Shown one piece after another: positions 1 through 8,089 of a stretch of DNA of 64,000 nt (the stretch's first letter is position 1; every line of letters begins with the position of its first letter). The stretch spans positions 372,001 through 436,000 of the forward strand of contig NZ_CP150661.1 in assembly GCF_038024105.1 (NCBI RefSeq), written 5' to 3'. This DNA is from Polaribacter butkevichii. GTDB lineage: Bacteria > Bacteroidota > Bacteroidia > Flavobacteriales > Flavobacteriaceae. The notes beneath the pieces are model-generated. The model was not told the DNA's origin, did not search any database, and was given only the letters and a program-made list of their open reading frames with translations. Position numbers and translations under genes: made by a program.

Positions 1-919
1 ACTCATGCCAGTTTTCAATAACTTGTGGAGAAGCTGAATAATGGTTGAAATCTTCTAAAATTCCTGTGGTATGAATAACTCTTGTTATTGCCCATTTATT
101 AGCAATAGAAAAAGGCAATTCTTTAATATGTTGGGTAACAATTCTAAAACTTTCTTGCTGAATTTCTTTACCTGTATGTGGTTTTCTGTTAAGGTAACCT
201 CTGGGTGTTACTAAATAATTTTTAAACTGATAGGTTTGTGAATTACCAATCATCACCAAACAAAACATATCTACATCTTCAGGATTAAATTCTCCTAAAG
301 TGGTGATTTTAATTTCTTCTTCAGGACGCGTTACGTGTCTAACGATAGCGACTGGAGTAGAAGGGGCACGTTCTTCTAAAAATATTTTTTGAAGTTTCCC
401 TAACTGCCAATGTCTTTTTTTACTTTTAGGATTGTATAAACTAGTAACAAAATCGCCCATGGCAGCGGCCTTAATTCTTTGTTCAATTTTGTTCCAAGGT
501 GTCATTAAATCTGATAAAGAAATACAACAAAAATCATGACCTAAAGGAGCTCCCAATTTACTTCCTGCAGCTAAAAAAGCAGAAACTCCAGGTAGCGTTT
601 CTAATTCTATATCGTTTTGGTTTTCTTTGGATACTACTTCGTAAACGATGGCTGCCATCGCATAAATACTTGCATCACCAGAACCAATAACTACTACATA
701 TTTATCTTCTTGCGCCTTTTCTACAGCTTTATGTGCTCTTGCTTCTTCTTTACCTAAGGGCATAGAAATTAGCTCAGCATCTTCTTTAAAAAGTGTTTGA
801 CCAAATTGAAAATAATAGTCGTACCCAATAACAACATCTGCTTTTTGTAAAGCATTTTTAACTACGGGTAACATATAATTGATATCTCCAGGACCTAAGC
901 CTGCAACGGTTATTTTCAT
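1..919 (-). CDS. cobJ: CobJ-CobH fusion: precorrin-3B C17-methyltransferase with precorrin-8X methylmutase (partial, 3' end off window)
   Basis: Reading from the ATG at 919 to the window edge gives about 306 residues without a stop. Residues 1 to about 240 are a tetrapyrrole methylase: GLGPGD near the N-terminus binds S-adenosylmethionine, and LETLPGVSAF and GDFVTSLYNPKS are CobJ/CbiH-like blocks. CobJ methylates C17 and contracts the corrin ring. After about residue 245 the sequence changes to a stretch like the start of CobH/CbiC (ESFRIV, then AITRVIHTTG), so this is probably a CobJ-CobH fusion whose isomerase domain is cut by the left edge. The start overlaps the cobI stop as ATGA (916-919), which indicates translational coupling. 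It is the last visible gene of the riboswitch-controlled unit. The CobH assignment rests on about 45 residues and is less certain than CobJ. Confidence 0.85.
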   Translation of the reverse strand, partial: MKITVAGLGPGDINYMLPVVKNALQKADVVIGYDYYFQFGQTLFKEDAELISMPLGKEEARAHKAVEKAQEDKYVVVIGSGDASIYAMAAIVYEVVSKENQNDIELETLPGVSAFLAAGSKLGAPLGHDFCCISLSDLMTPWNKIEQRIKAAAMGDFVTSLYNPKSKKRHWQLGKLQKIFLEERAPSTPVAIVRHVTRPEEEIKITTLGEFNPEDVDMFCLVMIGNSQTYQFKNYLVTPRGYLNRKPHTGKEIQQESFRIVTQHIKELPFSIANKWAITRVIHTTGILEDFNHYSASPQVIENWHE

Positions 920-1626
920 TTGTTTATTTTTTTAATAATCATAAGAGAAAAATAAGGGGTTTCTCTTTGGTTTGCGGTTTGCCAACTGTTTGTAATAAAT
1001 TGTTTGTCTGTTCCTAAGCGTTCTGCATAGGTAATACTGTGTTTTTTTTGATCAATTACAGCGGTAATAATATCGATAACAGATATTATTTTCATCAATA
1101 CTACGGTATCAAAATTAGCAATAGCTTCTTGTAATTCTTCTTTAGTTTGTATGCGTGGAATAATGGTTACTTTTTCATTTTGCAAGCACAACGGTGTTTT
1201 ACTTTCTGATGCTAAATTTAAATAAGATGTAATGCCAGGAATTAAGTCTATCGTTAATTTGTGTGTTTTAATTTTTTCTAATAGATAAGAAAAAGAGCTA
1301 AACGTACTAAGGTCTCCTTCACTAACTATTACTATGGATAACCCTTTGTTATAATCTGCAAGTATTTGCTGAAAAGCAGTTTCGTAAGTCTCGTTCACAT
1401 GGTTTCTTCCTAAATCCATCTTTAGATAAAAACCGACTAATTTTTCTGAATCTAACTTATAATGGTCTAAGATTGATAAAGAATAGCTAGCCTTTCTTCC
1501 TCCTTTAAACAAAGAGCCCGGGTAGTATATTTTATCAGCTTGCTGTAATGCTTTTAAACCTTTTAGGGTAATCAAATCAGGATCACCAGGTCCTAAGGAA
1601 ACGCCTTGTATTTTTCCTACCATCAT
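916..1626 (-). CDS. cobI: Precorrin-2 C20-methyltransferase CobI/CbiL
   Basis: This 236-residue tetrapyrrole methylase has the N-terminal SAM-binding block SLGPGDPDLITLKG (residues 9-22) followed by the CobI-type ADKIYYPGS segment. Later blocks SEGDLSTFSSFSYL and DLIPGITSY are also family-typical. It adds the C20 methyl to precorrin-2 (or cobalt-precorrin-2), directly downstream of the SUMT and chelatase steps encoded next to it. The length fits the family. The start is one of two adjacent ATGs; the first overlaps the cbiX stop as ATGA (1623-1626), so I keep it. It shares ATGA overlaps with both neighbours, which argues for one operon. Confidence 0.9.
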   Translation of the reverse strand: MMVGKIQGVSLGPGDPDLITLKGLKALQQADKIYYPGSLFKGGRKASYSLSILDHYKLDSEKLVGFYLKMDLGRNHVNETYETAFQQILADYNKGLSIVIVSEGDLSTFSSFSYLLEKIKTHKLTIDLIPGITSYLNLASESKTPLCLQNEKVTIIPRIQTKEELQEAIANFDTVVLMKIISVIDIITAVIDQKKHSITYAERLGTDKQFITNSWQTANQRETPYFSLMIIKKINK

Positions 1627-2555
1627 ATTCCTAAACCTTTTTTAATTTTAGTAAATACGCTATTTTTTTGTCCTACTTTTTCATCTTCTTCAAACAGAAC
1701 TCCTTTTACACCTAAATGATGTCCCATTTGTTCTTTTCCTATTTCAGATTCTAGACCTACAATTTGTTTACGGTATTTACACATTTGGCAATTCATGTTT
1801 GCTGTTCCGTTAATGGCTTCTTCTAAACGCTCATCAAAGGCTTTTAAAATTAACTCGTCACTACCAAAAGCTTGTGTGTAAACGTGTTCTAACGGAGAGG
1901 TTTCGCTAAAATCTCTTATTTGCTTATAAATACGTTCTAAAAGAATTCCTGTGAAAAAGAAAAAAGGAATGGCAATAGTACGTTTAAATTCCATTTTACT
2001 AGTGAGTTCTAAACTTTTGGTAACGCTTGGGTAAGCAGTACCACTGTAGGCAACGGTTGTAAACCCAAACCCCATTCCTTCACCCAGCATACAAGCTAGT
2101 TTGTGAACATCAGAATTGGCATCGGTATCGGTTGTTCCTCTACCAACCACCATTAAACAAACGTCTTTTCTGTCCATTACAGAATGTTTACTTTCTTCTT
2201 CTAAAACTCTTTTTTGAGCTAATTCTAATAAAAATGAATTCACGCCTAAGTGTTTTCCCATTTTTATGGTTAAATCACTATAGTAACTCTGAATAGTATT
2301 CATTTCATAAGGAATATCATTCTTGGCATGCGAACCTGCAAAAAGAATAATAGGCAATGCATAAATTTCACGAATCCCTTTTTGATACATACGCTCAATT
2401 GAGGCTTCGTAAACAGGGTGGTTAAATTCTAAGAAGCCATAATCTACTTCATATTCAGTATAACGAGCTTGTAATTGAGATACCAATTCTTTAAAAGCTT
2501 CGGTTCCAGATTTTGTTCTGCTACCATGTCCGCAAAGTAAAATTCCTTTTTTCAT
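1623..2555 (-). CDS. cbiX: Long-form sirohydrochlorin cobaltochelatase CbiX
   Basis: This 310-residue protein inserts Co2+ into sirohydrochlorin, the branch point to cobalamin by early cobalt insertion. Two chelatase half-domains are visible. The first carries CGHGSR (His10) and FAGSHAKND (His76), the usual metal-site histidines; the second repeats the fold from about residue 130 (MVVGRGTTD). The C-terminal extension has MNCQMC (Cys256, Cys259), the MxCxxC motif that binds an Fe-S cluster in long CbiX proteins. Its presence with CobI and CobJ suggests an anaerobic-type or hybrid pathway. Start and stop overlap or abut the neighbouring cobalamin genes. A related sirohydrochlorin ferrochelatase is less likely, given the neighbourhood. 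Confidence 0.88.
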   Translation of the reverse strand: MKKGILLCGHGSRTKSGTEAFKELVSQLQARYTEYEVDYGFLEFNHPVYEASIERMYQKGIREIYALPIILFAGSHAKNDIPYEMNTIQSYYSDLTIKMGKHLGVNSFLLELAQKRVLEEESKHSVMDRKDVCLMVVGRGTTDTDANSDVHKLACMLGEGMGFGFTTVAYSGTAYPSVTKSLELTSKMEFKRTIAIPFFFFTGILLERIYKQIRDFSETSPLEHVYTQAFGSDELILKAFDERLEEAINGTANMNCQMCKYRKQIVGLESEIGKEQMGHHLGVKGVLFEEDEKVGQKNSVFTKIKKGLGI

Positions 2556-4102
2556 TATCTAATTGGTTTTACACCTACTAAAAATACGACAGGCATTTGT
2601 AGTGGTGTTTTTATTATATCGTCTTGTATGTTACCTAAGGTTGATGAAAGTAAAACTTCATCTTCTCTAGAAACATTTGAAATTGCATTGATAGGAATGT
2701 CTTCGGTACCACAAACTTCTATCAGTTTAGGTATCATTTTAGCTAAACTTTTAGAGGCCATATAAAGCGCCAAGGTTGTTCCTGATTTTAGCATATTACC
2801 AATTCCTCTAAATTGTGCGGTTGAATAATTTGCGGTATGTGCAGTGCAAATTAAAACAGCATTTGAGTGTCCTCTTTCGGTAATTGGTATGTTTAATGAA
2901 TTAGCAGCAGCTAAGGCTGCAGTAACTCCAGGTACAACTGTAAAAGGAAGTTTATGTGCTGTTAAAAAACGTGCTTCTTCTGCGGCTCTTCCATAAATAT
3001 AAGGGTCTCCAGATTTTATACGAACAACTTTATCTCCTTGTTCACAATGCATTTTCATCAATCTATTAATATTGTTCTGGCGTGTTTCTTGATCTTCTTT
3101 ATCGCCAAATTTACGCCCCACATAAATCCGTTTAGCTTGTGTGTTGATCTCTAATATTTCATCAGAAATTAAATTATCGTGTAAAATAATTTCCGCGTTT
3201 TCAATGGCGTTAAAAGCTTTTAATGTTAATAGATTTTTATTACCAGGACCAGCACCAACAATAGATATTTCTGGTAAATGTTCTTTTGTGTAAATCCATT
3301 CAGGATTCGAAAACTGATACTTAAAATTAAGTAATGATTTCGATTTAGAATTGTCAACTATTTTATAATAGGTTTCTTTTGATGAACCAAAAATAGGAGC
3401 AGGTAAGTTTAATTTAATAGCTGCGTTTTCATAAAAGTCTTTTCTTTTAGGATGTACATCTGCGCAACCATTTATAATTTCTCCAAAACAGTTTTGTTCT
3501 AAAATTGTTTCAATTAAACCGATAGCATCTTTTTGATGAATAAGATTAATAGGAATGTTTGGGTTTTTTAGTTCCCTCTTTTTCGCTAAAAATCTCCCAG
3601 GATGACGTTTAGGTCCAATTAATCCGGATAATCGTAAAATAGTTAAGTTGCTACCAAAATGTTCTTGTAATAACTCTTCTGCTTTCACTAATGCGTGTCC
3701 AGATGCTTTTTCTGGAAGACAAGTTACAGTTTCATCTATAAGCTCGTTGTTGTTTTGATATACCGATGTAGAGCTTACAAAAATAACCTTTGTAGTTTTA
3801 GGCGTGTGCGCTATAATCTGAGCTATTTGTGATGGATGTATCGTTTCTATATTATCAATTCGTTTTGGTGGAAAATTTATAATAAGCGTTGTTGTTTCTG
3901 CAATAAAAGATTCCCAGTCTCCAATAATAGTATCAGATTCAACGTTTATTCTACAAGTATGAAAAGAATATTTAGATATGGATTTTAGAGGTTCTAATGT
4001 AGCCGTACTTCCATTAATTGAATAACCACTTTTTTGAAGCTTCAAAGCAAGTGGCAAACCCAACCAGCCTAATCCTAATATGGAAATATGTTGTTTATTC
4101 AT
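2555..4102 (-). CDS. Fusion of SDR/NAD-epimerase-like domain with uroporphyrinogen-III C-methyltransferase (SUMT)
   Basis: The 515 residues hold two domains. Residues 1 to about 245 are a Rossmann protein of the NAD-dependent epimerase/YeeZ type: GLGWLG at 10-15, VIFVSSTSVYQ near 106-116, and ILRLSGLIGP. Residues 280-515 are a SUMT: VGAGPG at 282-287, ILHDNLIS, RIKSGDPYIYGRAAEE and VVPGVTAALAAA. SUMT methylates uroporphyrinogen III at C2 and C7 to precorrin-2, the substrate for CbiX and CobI. The N-terminal domain is not the CysG dehydrogenase (Met8/SirC) fold usually fused to SUMT. Its role is unknown; it might supply the missing precorrin-2 dehydrogenase step, but that is inference. It overlaps the upstream ferredoxin gene by 8 bp. 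Confidence 0.85.
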   Translation of the reverse strand: MNKQHISILGLGWLGLPLALKLQKSGYSINGSTATLEPLKSISKYSFHTCRINVESDTIIGDWESFIAETTTLIINFPPKRIDNIETIHPSQIAQIIAHTPKTTKVIFVSSTSVYQNNNELIDETVTCLPEKASGHALVKAEELLQEHFGSNLTILRLSGLIGPKRHPGRFLAKKRELKNPNIPINLIHQKDAIGLIETILEQNCFGEIINGCADVHPKRKDFYENAAIKLNLPAPIFGSSKETYYKIVDNSKSKSLLNFKYQFSNPEWIYTKEHLPEISIVGAGPGNKNLLTLKAFNAIENAEIILHDNLISDEILEINTQAKRIYVGRKFGDKEDQETRQNNINRLMKMHCEQGDKVVRIKSGDPYIYGRAAEEARFLTAHKLPFTVVPGVTAALAAANSLNIPITERGHSNAVLICTAHTANYSTAQFRGIGNMLKSGTTLALYMASKSLAKMIPKLIEVCGTEDIPINAISNVSREDEVLLSSTLGNIQDDIIKTPLQMPVVFLVGVKPIR

Positions 4103-4904
4103 GATTTTTAAAATCTAGATGTACGTTTTGTAATTGTATTTTAGTACAATATTCCCAAGCTTTATTATTTAGAGAATCGAATTCAATCTTACCTAAAATT
4201 TTTCCAAATTTATTTTTAAAACGAATACCTTTTTGCTGTGTTTCTTTTTGAAAATAATATTCTGTACTAGAAATTTTAGCTTGTTGTAATTCTTTATTTT
4301 CTTTAGGAACAGCTGCAATAGTAAATGGTATTGCTGTTGTTTCTGTATGTAATTCTAATGTGTATGTTTTAGAATAGTCTAAAGAGATGATCTCTTGAAA
4401 CGAAATTCTTTTTTCATCCGAAGAAATTAAAGAAACTCCTTTAGGATTCTCTAATAGATATAAAAACAATGGGTATAAATATTGGTCAGAACTAAAACCT
4501 TTGGTTATAAAACATTCACCTAATTCGGTATCATTTTTTAATTCGAACGGTTTTGGTTTTATAGGAGCAATTTCATTATCCGAAGCTTGTTCTTGCCAAC
4601 CTTTTTTGTATAACAATTCAGAATTAACAAGTGGCGCATTATCAAGATGCCTTTTTACAATGGGCGTAATTTTTTCTGGTGTAAGTTCTTTATACCAATT
4701 TTGCCCAGGGTACACAATGCAAGTTGGTGCATCTTCACATCTACCATTACATCTTGTTTTAATAGTGTGTGTATCATTCCAATGCCCATTGTTACGTAAA
4801 TAAGCTCTTGCTGTTCTTATAACTTTTTCACTTCCTGCTTTCTGACAGGAACCTCCGTCACAAAAGAAAAAAGTATGTGTTGTATTTGCTATATTTTTTC
4901 CCAT
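4095..4904 (-). CDS. Thioredoxin-like [2Fe-2S] ferredoxin with uncharacterised C-terminal domain
   Basis: This is a 269-residue protein. Residues 10-95 form a thioredoxin-like ferredoxin, with FFFCDGGSC (Cys15, Cys20), RCNGRC (Cys52, Cys56) and PTCIVYPG (Cys62) supplying the cluster ligands. Such ferredoxins occur in cobalamin operons, where they probably donate electrons for cobalt reduction or ring reactions. Residues 110-269 form a second part with no motif I recognise. The gene lies between the TonB-receptor remnant (3 bp gap) and the SDR-SUMT gene (8 bp overlap), so it should be under the upstream cobalamin riboswitch. Confidence 0.75.
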   Translation of the reverse strand: MGKNIANTTHTFFFCDGGSCQKAGSEKVIRTARAYLRNNGHWNDTHTIKTRCNGRCEDAPTCIVYPGQNWYKELTPEKITPIVKRHLDNAPLVNSELLYKKGWQEQASDNEIAPIKPKPFELKNDTELGECFITKGFSSDQYLYPLFLYLLENPKGVSLISSDEKRISFQEIISLDYSKTYTLELHTETTAIPFTIAAVPKENKELQQAKISSTEYYFQKETQQKGIRFKNKFGKILGKIEFDSLNNKAWEYCTKIQLQNVHLDFKNHE

Positions 4905-4907
4905 ATT

Positions 4908-5321
4908 TTAAAAGAAATGTGTTAAACTTATTTTTGCTAAAAATGGAGTTCCAGGTGTAAAATGAATATCATCTACAGGTATTGTTTTTCCTTGTAATAG
5001 TGAAGAATTGTAAAAAAGGGCTTCTCTCCATTCTTTATCAAATAAATTTTCCAGGGATACACCTATTTGATATTTAGGAATTGCGTATTTTACAACAAAA
5101 TTGGTTGCATAATCATTATAAAAATTTTCTGGTGTTATAGAAAATTTACTAACTTCATTTGTGGTTGTTAAAAGTGTTTTGTTTGTAGTTTGTACACGTA
5201 CTTGTAAAATTGTTAACTGTGTTTCAACATCAGTTACCTTACCTTTAAGGGTTTTGTTTTGCGTGAATATGGATTGTGAAAAACACGTTATCCATAAACT
5301 GCATAAAATCAATTTTTGCAT
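4908..5321 (-). pseudogene. TonB-dependent receptor remnant (internally deleted, frame kept)
   Basis: A 137-codon frame begins with a signal peptide (LILCSLWITCFSQSIF) and a short stretch like the carboxypeptidase-like N-terminal domain (TLKGKVTDVETQ). It then jumps, from about residue 60, to a typical last segment of an outer-membrane beta-barrel (GVSLENLFDKEWREA and a terminal aromatic, LTHFF). The plug and most of the barrel are absent; a full receptor has 600-900 residues. The simplest reading is a large in-frame deletion of a cobalamin receptor (BtuB-like), consistent with its place directly behind the cobalamin riboswitch. Whether the short product is made or has any use is unknown. Confidence 0.75.
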
Positions 5322-5399
5322 TTAAAAACGAAATTAAGCAGGTAGGGAAAGAAAATATGAAAAAAACATAATTCTCTAACTCTTTACCCGAGAGTTACT

Positions 5400-5590
5400 A
5401 TTATAAATCATTGTAATATTGGCAGGTCTCCTGACTTAGCTTAACTTTCATTTACCTTCCCATAGTTTTAATTACTACAGTGGTTTTTATTAATGAAGCC
5501 TTTAATAAGCTTTACAGTTGCGGGAACAGTTTTGGATTTACACCAAATTCCCTTTTAATTCTATATTCTAAAAATTACTAAAGAATAAGA
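5400..5590 (-). promoter_or_regulatory. Cobalamin riboswitch
   Basis: On the minus strand the 5421-5437 segment reads AAGTCAGGAGACCTGCC, a near-consensus B12 box. About 85 nt upstream (5520-5552) is the second conserved core, including GGTGTAAATCC and CTGTTCCCGC. Order and spacing fit the class I cobalamin aptamer. It ends about 80 nt before the ATG of the TonB-receptor remnant, so it probably lowers expression of genes from 5321 leftward when adenosylcobalamin is plentiful. It lies behind the stop of the NTPase gene (5630), so the cobQ-cobC-cbiB genes are upstream of it. Outer limits are approximate. Confidence 0.93.
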
Positions 5591-5629
5591 AACCATATAA
5601 CGAGACAAATGTATAGATAATTTTTTGAA

Positions 5630-6157
5630 TTATAAGATTGAATCTAGAATGAGTTGCTTTCTTTTAATAGGAGAAGATTTTGGAAGCATTATAATTTTGA
5701 ACCCCTTTTTTTTATATTGTTCTAACAACGCTTTTTCTAATTTTAAACAATAATCAAATTCTTGTAATCTCTGTGCATCTTGACAGTAAATATCAAACCA
5801 AGTTGGAGCAAAAAAGACCGTTTTATGGTATGTTTTTAAATAAGGAAAGTTATGTAAATATTTAGGGACTATTTTGTTTTCTACAGTTAAATAAGCTTCT
5901 AAATCGAGTAATGATCTATCACAAATTCTTGTATCGGTATTTAATAATTCTTGTTTTGTTTTTTTAAAGACAAGATTAGTAAAACGCTTTATGTTAGACC
6001 AAGGCATTCCATCTCTGTTGTTTTTTTGTTCATCAATAATTACCTTTCTAGAAACTTCATCCATACAAGGAAACGTGTCTTTTAAAAGATTTATTAAGGT
6101 TGTTTTACCTGTTCCAGGTGCGCCTGTAATAATATATTTTTTTTGAAAATTAACCAT
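5630..6157 (-). CDS. AAA_28-like P-loop NTPase in cobalamin operon
   Basis: I place the start at the ATG 6155-6157, which follows the cbiB stop by 1 nt (TAAtATG), giving about 175 residues; an upstream start overlapping cbiB by 23 bp is also open. The Walker A is ITGAPGTGKTTL near the N-terminus and ICDRSLLDLEAY lies mid-protein, as in small AAA_28/deoxynucleoside-kinase-like ATPases. The C-terminal half has no recognised motif. No substrate can be read from the sequence. Its position behind cobQ, cobC and cbiB suggests a link to nucleotide-loop assembly or cobinamide handling, for instance replacing CobU kinase activity, but that is only context. Confidence 0.6.
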   Translation of the reverse strand: MVNFQKKYIITGAPGTGKTTLINLLKDTFPCMDEVSRKVIIDEQKNNRDGMPWSNIKRFTNLVFKKTKQELLNTDTRICDRSLLDLEAYLTVENKIVPKYLHNFPYLKTYHKTVFFAPTWFDIYCQDAQRLQEFDYCLKLEKALLEQYKKKGFKIIMLPKSSPIKRKQLILDSIL

Positions 6158-6158
6158 A

Positions 6159-7091
6159 TTAGAATAGTAGTAACAATCCAATCATCAAAAGAAAAAAAAG
6201 TATGCTTGTTATGTAATTTATGTTACTTACTGTTTTAATTTCTTCATGTTTAATTGTTCGATTGTTACTTCCTATAAAAGGTTTGTCAACCAATTTACCA
6301 TGATAATAATTAGGCCCACCAAACTGGCAATCTAAAATATATGCTAAAGCAGCTTCTGGATACCCTGCATTCGGACTGCTATGTTTCTTTCCTTCTTTAA
6401 AAATAAATGAGAATCCTTTTAATTTAAAGGTAACAACTAACATTAATACTCCCGTAATTCTTGCAGGAATATAATTAGCAACATCATCTAATATTGCTGC
6501 AAATTTTCCGAAGAAGAAATAACGGTCACTTTTGTAACCAATCATAGAATCTAGCGTGTTAATCATTTTATAAGCCATTGCACCAGGAACTCCTAAGATT
6601 AAAAAATAAAATAATGGAGCAATTACACCATCACTTAAATTTTCTGCCATGGTTTCGAAAGTAGCAACTCTAATTTGTTGTTCGCTTAACTTGTTCGTTT
6701 CACGTCCTACAATCCATGATAAACGTTTACGACCGGCTTCTAAACCTTCCTTTTTTAAAACATTAAAAACAGCATTTCCTTCTTTTACTAGTGTTTTATT
6801 GGCTAAACAATAAAATAGCATAAGTACAGAAAAAGCAATTGCTATAAATTGAAAATCATAAGCGTTTAGATACTTTATGATGAAATACGGCGTAATAAAA
6901 GTAGTACTAACTAATAGAATGGTTAATAAAGCACCTTTTAAAAACTTAGACTTGTTTTTATTGAGTAATTTTTCTCCTAAAGAAATACTATTTCCAAAAG
7001 CGATAATTAAATGTGGTAGTTTTTTTGGGTCTCCTATAATTAAATCTAAAACAAAAGCAATAATTAATATGTAAATAGTACTTAAATCCAT
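6159..7091 (-). CDS. cbiB: Adenosylcobinamide-phosphate synthase CbiB/CobD
   Basis: This is a 310-residue integral membrane protein. Family features are the N-terminal FVLDLIIGDPKKLPHLIIAFG, the central VGRETNKLSEQQIRVATFETMAENLSDG-type region (split here as VGRET and ETMAENLSDGVIAPLFY), and the C-terminal AGYPEAALAYILDCQFGGPNYY. It joins adenosylcobyric acid to aminopropanol phosphate in the cytoplasmic membrane. Several hydrophobic segments are visible (about residues 45-95, 155-180, 205-225, 290-310). It overlaps cobC by 10 bp at its start and is followed after 1 nt by the NTPase gene. Confidence 0.9.
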   Translation of the reverse strand: MDLSTIYILIIAFVLDLIIGDPKKLPHLIIAFGNSISLGEKLLNKNKSKFLKGALLTILLVSTTFITPYFIIKYLNAYDFQFIAIAFSVLMLFYCLANKTLVKEGNAVFNVLKKEGLEAGRKRLSWIVGRETNKLSEQQIRVATFETMAENLSDGVIAPLFYFLILGVPGAMAYKMINTLDSMIGYKSDRYFFFGKFAAILDDVANYIPARITGVLMLVVTFKLKGFSFIFKEGKKHSSPNAGYPEAALAYILDCQFGGPNYYHGKLVDKPFIGSNNRTIKHEEIKTVSNINYITSILFFLLMIGLLLLF

Positions 7092-8089
7092 TCTTTTAAG
7101 GCTTTAATTAAAATACTATTCGCTTCTTTGCTTTGTGTAGCTACACGAATATATTCTCCTTCTAGTTTATTAAAATTAGTTGCATCTCTAACTAAAATTT
7201 GATGGTTGACAATTAAGTGTTCCTTTAATTCTTTTGCAGAATGATGTAATAATTCAACTAAAAAATAAGAAGTGTTACTGTCACAAACTCTGATATCTTT
7301 TAATGTTGCTAACTGCCCTTTAAAAATAATAGTTTCTGCTATTAATTTTGAAGCGTTAAACTGGATGTTTTTGTAGTTATTGAAAATATATTCACCTGCT
7401 TTTATAGCAAGCGTATTTACACTCCAAGGCATTTTTAATTCCAATAGCTTTTCTATGTTTGATGAATCTGAAATAACATATCCTAAACGTAAACCAGGAA
7501 TTGTAAATGTTTTGGTTAACGAACGGACAATAATTAAATTCGAGTATGTTTTAGTTAACGATACGATTGATGTTAATTTATCCGTAAATTCAATATAAGC
7601 TTCGTCAATAATAAAGGTAGTCTCAGGTTTTTGTTGAAATAAAAGTTCTAATTCATCATTAGAAAATATGTGACCAGTAGGATTATTTGGGTTACAAATA
7701 TATATTAGGTCTGCTTTGGCCTCTTTTATTTCTGATCTAGAGATTAATTTATAATTTAAATTGAAGATTTTACAAGAATCTTCATATTCTGCAAAAGTAG
7801 GAGCTACGATAGCTGCTTTTTTATCAGAAAATAATTGAGCGATAAGATAAAATGCTTCTGTTGCACCGTTGGTGAATAAAAATTGATTGCTATTAAGTCG
7901 GAATTTCTTAGCCGCCAAAATATTTAATTCATTGGCAATAGGCGAGGGGTAACTTTCAATTTGATGAATGTTTTTTGATACCTCGTTGAGTAATGCTTTT
8001 GGACAACCTTTATAATACACATTTGAGCTAAAATTATATTTAATTTCTCCATCAATTAAATGAAGGTCATCACCATGTCCGTTTAACAT
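7082..8089 (-). CDS. cobC: Threonine-phosphate decarboxylase-like PLP enzyme (CobC/CobD family)
   Basis: This 335-residue class I/II aminotransferase-fold protein begins MLNGHGDDLH, as L-threonine-O-3-phosphate decarboxylases do. PLP-site features are CNPNNPTG (132-139), DEAY (162-165) and the Schiff-base lysine in SLTKTFTIPGLRLGY (Lys193). It supplies aminopropanol phosphate for CbiB, the next gene downstream. The start abuts the cobQ stop at 8089. Histidinol-phosphate aminotransferase is the close relative to exclude; the location between cobQ and cbiB decides for cobalamin. Confidence 0.87.
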   Translation of the reverse strand: MLNGHGDDLHLIDGEIKYNFSSNVYYKGCPKALLNEVSKNIHQIESYPSPIANELNILAAKKFRLNSNQFLFTNGATEAFYLIAQLFSDKKAAIVAPTFAEYEDSCKIFNLNYKLISRSEIKEAKADLIYICNPNNPTGHIFSNDELELLFQQKPETTFIIDEAYIEFTDKLTSIVSLTKTYSNLIIVRSLTKTFTIPGLRLGYVISDSSNIEKLLELKMPWSVNTLAIKAGEYIFNNYKNIQFNASKLIAETIIFKGQLATLKDIRVCDSNTSYFLVELLHHSAKELKEHLIVNHQILVRDATNFNKLEGEYIRVATQSKEANSILIKALKEWI

